From NCBI GenBank assembly GCA_002328075.1, contig DCVT01000006.1, forward strand, positions 4,046 to 68,045: a DNA stretch of 64,000 nucleotides, given 5' to 3'. Origin of the DNA: Anaerolineales bacterium UBA2181 (GTDB taxonomy: Bacteria; Chloroflexota; Anaerolineae; Promineifilales; UBA4811). Below the pieces are notes generated by a model. It saw nothing but the letters and a program-made list of their open reading frames with translations, did no database searches and was not told where the DNA came from. The translations under genes were made by a program, and so were the position numbers. Shown one piece after another: positions 62,371 through 64,000 of the stretch (its first letter is position 1; every line of letters starts with the position of its first letter).

Positions 62371-62415
62371 TGCATGAAGCCGAACTTGGGGCGCGGTTGA
62401 AAGGAAGATCAACCA

Positions 62416-63690
62416 ATGAGCGAGCTGCAGATTTCCATGAAAGATGTACTGGCACTCATCCTGGGTGGCGGGGCCGGATCAAGGCTGCATCCTCTCACGG
62501 AACAACGGTCCAAGCCGGCCGTTCCGCTAGGCGGGAAATACCGTCTGGTGGATATCCCTATCAGCAACTGCCTGAACTCCAACATTCGCAAGATCTATGT
62601 TCTGACGCAGTTCAACTCGGTTTCCCTGCACCGCCATATCATCCAGTCCTACCAATTTGACCGGTTTTCGGGCGGTTTCGTGCAGATTTTGGCGGCTGAA
62701 CAGACGCCGACCAGTACAGATTGGTATCAGGGGACAGCTGATGCGGTTCGAAAGCAGACGCTGGAAATTCATGCGACCCGCACACGGGACGTGCTGATTC
62801 TCTCGGGGGACCACCTGTACCGGATGGATTATCGACCCTTCATCGAGTTGCACCGCTTGAAAAAGGCAGACGTCACCATTGCCGTCCATCCGGTTCCAGC
62901 TCAGGACGCGCCCCGCTACGGAATCCTCAAAATGGATCACAACGCGCGCATAGTCGCCTTTTCCGAGAAGCCAAAAGACCCCGGCACGTTGGAGGAGATG
63001 GTCAGCCTGCCCAACAGCAACACGCCGTATCTGGCATCTATGGGTATCTATGTTTTTACCGAACCATACCTGCAAGAAATACTTGCCCATAACCAGGAGA
63101 CCGACTTTGGCAAGCATGTCATCCCGGCAGCCATCCGGTCCGGGCGGGTCTTTGCTTACCCATTTGAGGGGTATTGGGAGGACATTGGCACAATCGAGTC
63201 GTTTTTTAGTGCCAACCTCGCGCTCGCAGATTTGAACCCGCCTTTTGACCTGTATGATCAGGATAATCCGGTGTTCAGCCGGGCGCGATACCTTCCCGGT
63301 TCGCGAATTGACTATTGCCAGCTGGTTCGGGTGCTTTTGGCCGACGGTTGCCGGTTGGATCGAGCGATCATCACCGAGTCCGTGATCGGATTGCGCAGTA
63401 TCATCCGGCCGGGCGTCCAACTTCGTCAAGTGGTCATGATGGGCGCCGACTACTATGAGCGAGAGGAGGACCTGGCACAGAATAGAAAGCGGTCAAGACC
63501 GGACGTAGGAATCGGTCAGGACACGGTGATCGAGAGAGCCATCATTGACAAAAATGCCCGCATTGGCGCCGGTGTGAGCATCCGGGCGCACACGCCGGCC
63601 GATGACGTCCAGACGCCCGGCTATACGATTCGAGATGGTATAGTGGTGATCCCCAAGAGTTCGATCATTCCGGATGGAACCTCCATTTGA
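62416..63690 (+). CDS. glgC: glucose-1-phosphate adenylyltransferase
   Basis: The 424-residue enzyme makes ADP-glucose for glycogen. ALILGGGAGSRLHPLTEQRSKPAVPLGGKYRLVDIPISNCLNS (13-55) covers the ATP site and activator loop; QGTADAVRKQ, LSGDHLYRMDY, FEGYWEDIGTI and the C-terminal beta-helix follow. An insertion-free length is normal. The C-terminus (SIIPDGTSI) is standard for bacterial GlgC. Confidence 0.95.
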   Translation: MSELQISMKDVLALILGGGAGSRLHPLTEQRSKPAVPLGGKYRLVDIPISNCLNSNIRKIYVLTQFNSVSLHRHIIQSYQFDRFSGGFVQILAAEQTPTSTDWYQGTADAVRKQTLEIHATRTRDVLILSGDHLYRMDYRPFIELHRLKKADVTIAVHPVPAQDAPRYGILKMDHNARIVAFSEKPKDPGTLEEMVSLPNSNTPYLASMGIYVFTEPYLQEILAHNQETDFGKHVIPAAIRSGRVFAYPFEGYWEDIGTIESFFSANLALADLNPPFDLYDQDNPVFSRARYLPGSRIDYCQLVRVLLADGCRLDRAIITESVIGLRSIIRPGVQLRQVVMMGADYYEREEDLAQNRKRSRPDVGIGQDTVIERAIIDKNARIGAGVSIRAHTPADDVQTPGYTIRDGIVVIPKSSIIPDGTSI

Positions 63691-63721
63691 CCGGGTATTG
63701 TGATTGTTGCTTCATTTTAGC

Positions 63722-63746
63722 GACAGATATTCACACATATCTTGTC
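63722..63746 (+). repeat. imperfect inverted repeat at the likely left end of the IS607-type element
   Basis: GACAGATAT (63722-63730) and ATATCTTGTC (63737-63746) are inverted copies apart from one extra T. The repeat overlaps the -35 region of the recombinase promoter. IS607 elements lack classical terminal inverted repeats, so this may be a subterminal recombinase site. Confidence 0.4.
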
Positions 63747-63757
63747 TGCACTACAAT
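63730..63757 (+). promoter_or_regulatory. promoter of the IS607-type recombinase (leaderless type)
   Basis: TTCACA (63730-63735), 16 bases, TACAAT (63752-63757). ATG 63764 is the seventh base after the -10 box. Confidence 0.6.
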
Positions 63758-63763
63758 ACCGCT

Positions 63764-64000
63764 ATGAAATTGAGTGAGTACGCCCGCCAAGTTGGCGTGT
63801 CCCATGGCACGGCCTGGCGCTGGTTCAAGAGCGGTCAGTTGCAGGGCTACCAGGTTGAGACGGGCACCATCATCATCACCGAACCACTGCCGCAGGCCAT
63901 GGCGACGGCGCCCATTCAGAAGGTGGCTGTCTATGCGCGTGTCTCGGCCGCCGAGAAGAGGGACAACCTGGAGTGGCAAGCCAAGCGATTGATCGACTAC
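63764..64000 (+). mobile_element. IS607-family serine recombinase, cut by the window end
   Basis: The visible 79 residues begin with a MerR-like helix-turn-helix (MKLSEYARQVGVSHGTAWRWFKSGQL) and continue into a small serine recombinase domain with VAVYARVSAAEKRDNLEWQ, where Ser of YARVS is the nucleophile. This order is specific to IS607-type transposases. A TnpB-like gene would be expected further downstream, outside the window. Confidence 0.88.

Overview
The window is a GC-rich bacterial chromosome segment that most resembles the phylum Chloroflexota (Anaerolineae or a relative). This is inferred from gene content: TPR-tailed O-antigen-ligase-like proteins, SH3b- and PP2C-type surface proteins, a DHH-CBS-nucleotidyltransferase fusion, a sortase and a selenocysteine-type peroxiredoxin. 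No rRNA or marker tree is available here. Genes are dense, often overlap by ATGA or GTGA, and many have readable -35/-10 promoters.

Left part (1-6.7 kb): a diacylglycerol-kinase-like gene cut by the edge, tRNA-Thr, a ResB-like membrane protein and uridine kinase. A tightly coupled four-gene operon follows (WbpD, WbpE, WbpB and WbpA types). It would make UDP-2,3-diacetamido uronic acid.

Central glycan locus (6.7-32 kb): an EPS-type MarR regulator sits behind a consensus promoter with a perfect palindrome. Next come a pseudaminic acid pathway (PseB, PseC, SpsF/PseF-like, a PseG-PseH fusion, PseI), a flippase, four glycosyltransferases, two WbpG-type sugar amidotransferases with HisH and HisF partners, and a WecB/WbpI-type 2-epimerase that completes the uronic acid pathway. 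Two tailoring genes between pseC and the SpsF-like gene are broken: a PseA-like amidotransferase and a Pse-associated methylase. A VapBC-type module separates this block from an O-antigen-ligase-like protein and a WecA-type initiating transferase. Together these suggest an undecaprenyl-linked, Wzx-exported surface glycan carrying pseudaminic acid and acetamidino-modified diamino uronic acid.

Middle (32-42.4 kb): a membrane cyclophilin, DedA-like protein, response regulator, DUF192, LysM-M23 peptidase, DUF350, an unrecognised gene pair, tRNA-Arg, and a reverse-strand operon of an SH3b protein, ligA and rlmI.

Right part (42.4-64 kb): an alkyltransferase-like (ATL) gene, a PHP protein, uvrB and uvrC form a repair cluster. 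Then come a PP2C/SH3b-like protein, a heptose-type nucleotidyltransferase, MurJ, a methyltransferase, a sortase, a histidine kinase, tRNA-Val, DUF1028, a peroxiredoxin with in-frame UGA at the peroxidatic position followed by a hairpin, the DHH-CBS-NTase fusion, purB, glgC and the 5' end of an IS607-type recombinase.

The most notable items are the putative selenocysteine peroxiredoxin, the doubled amidino-sugar machinery with a decaying third member, the ATL-uvrBC cluster, and four promoters whose predicted +1 falls on the start codon, suggesting leaderless mRNAs.
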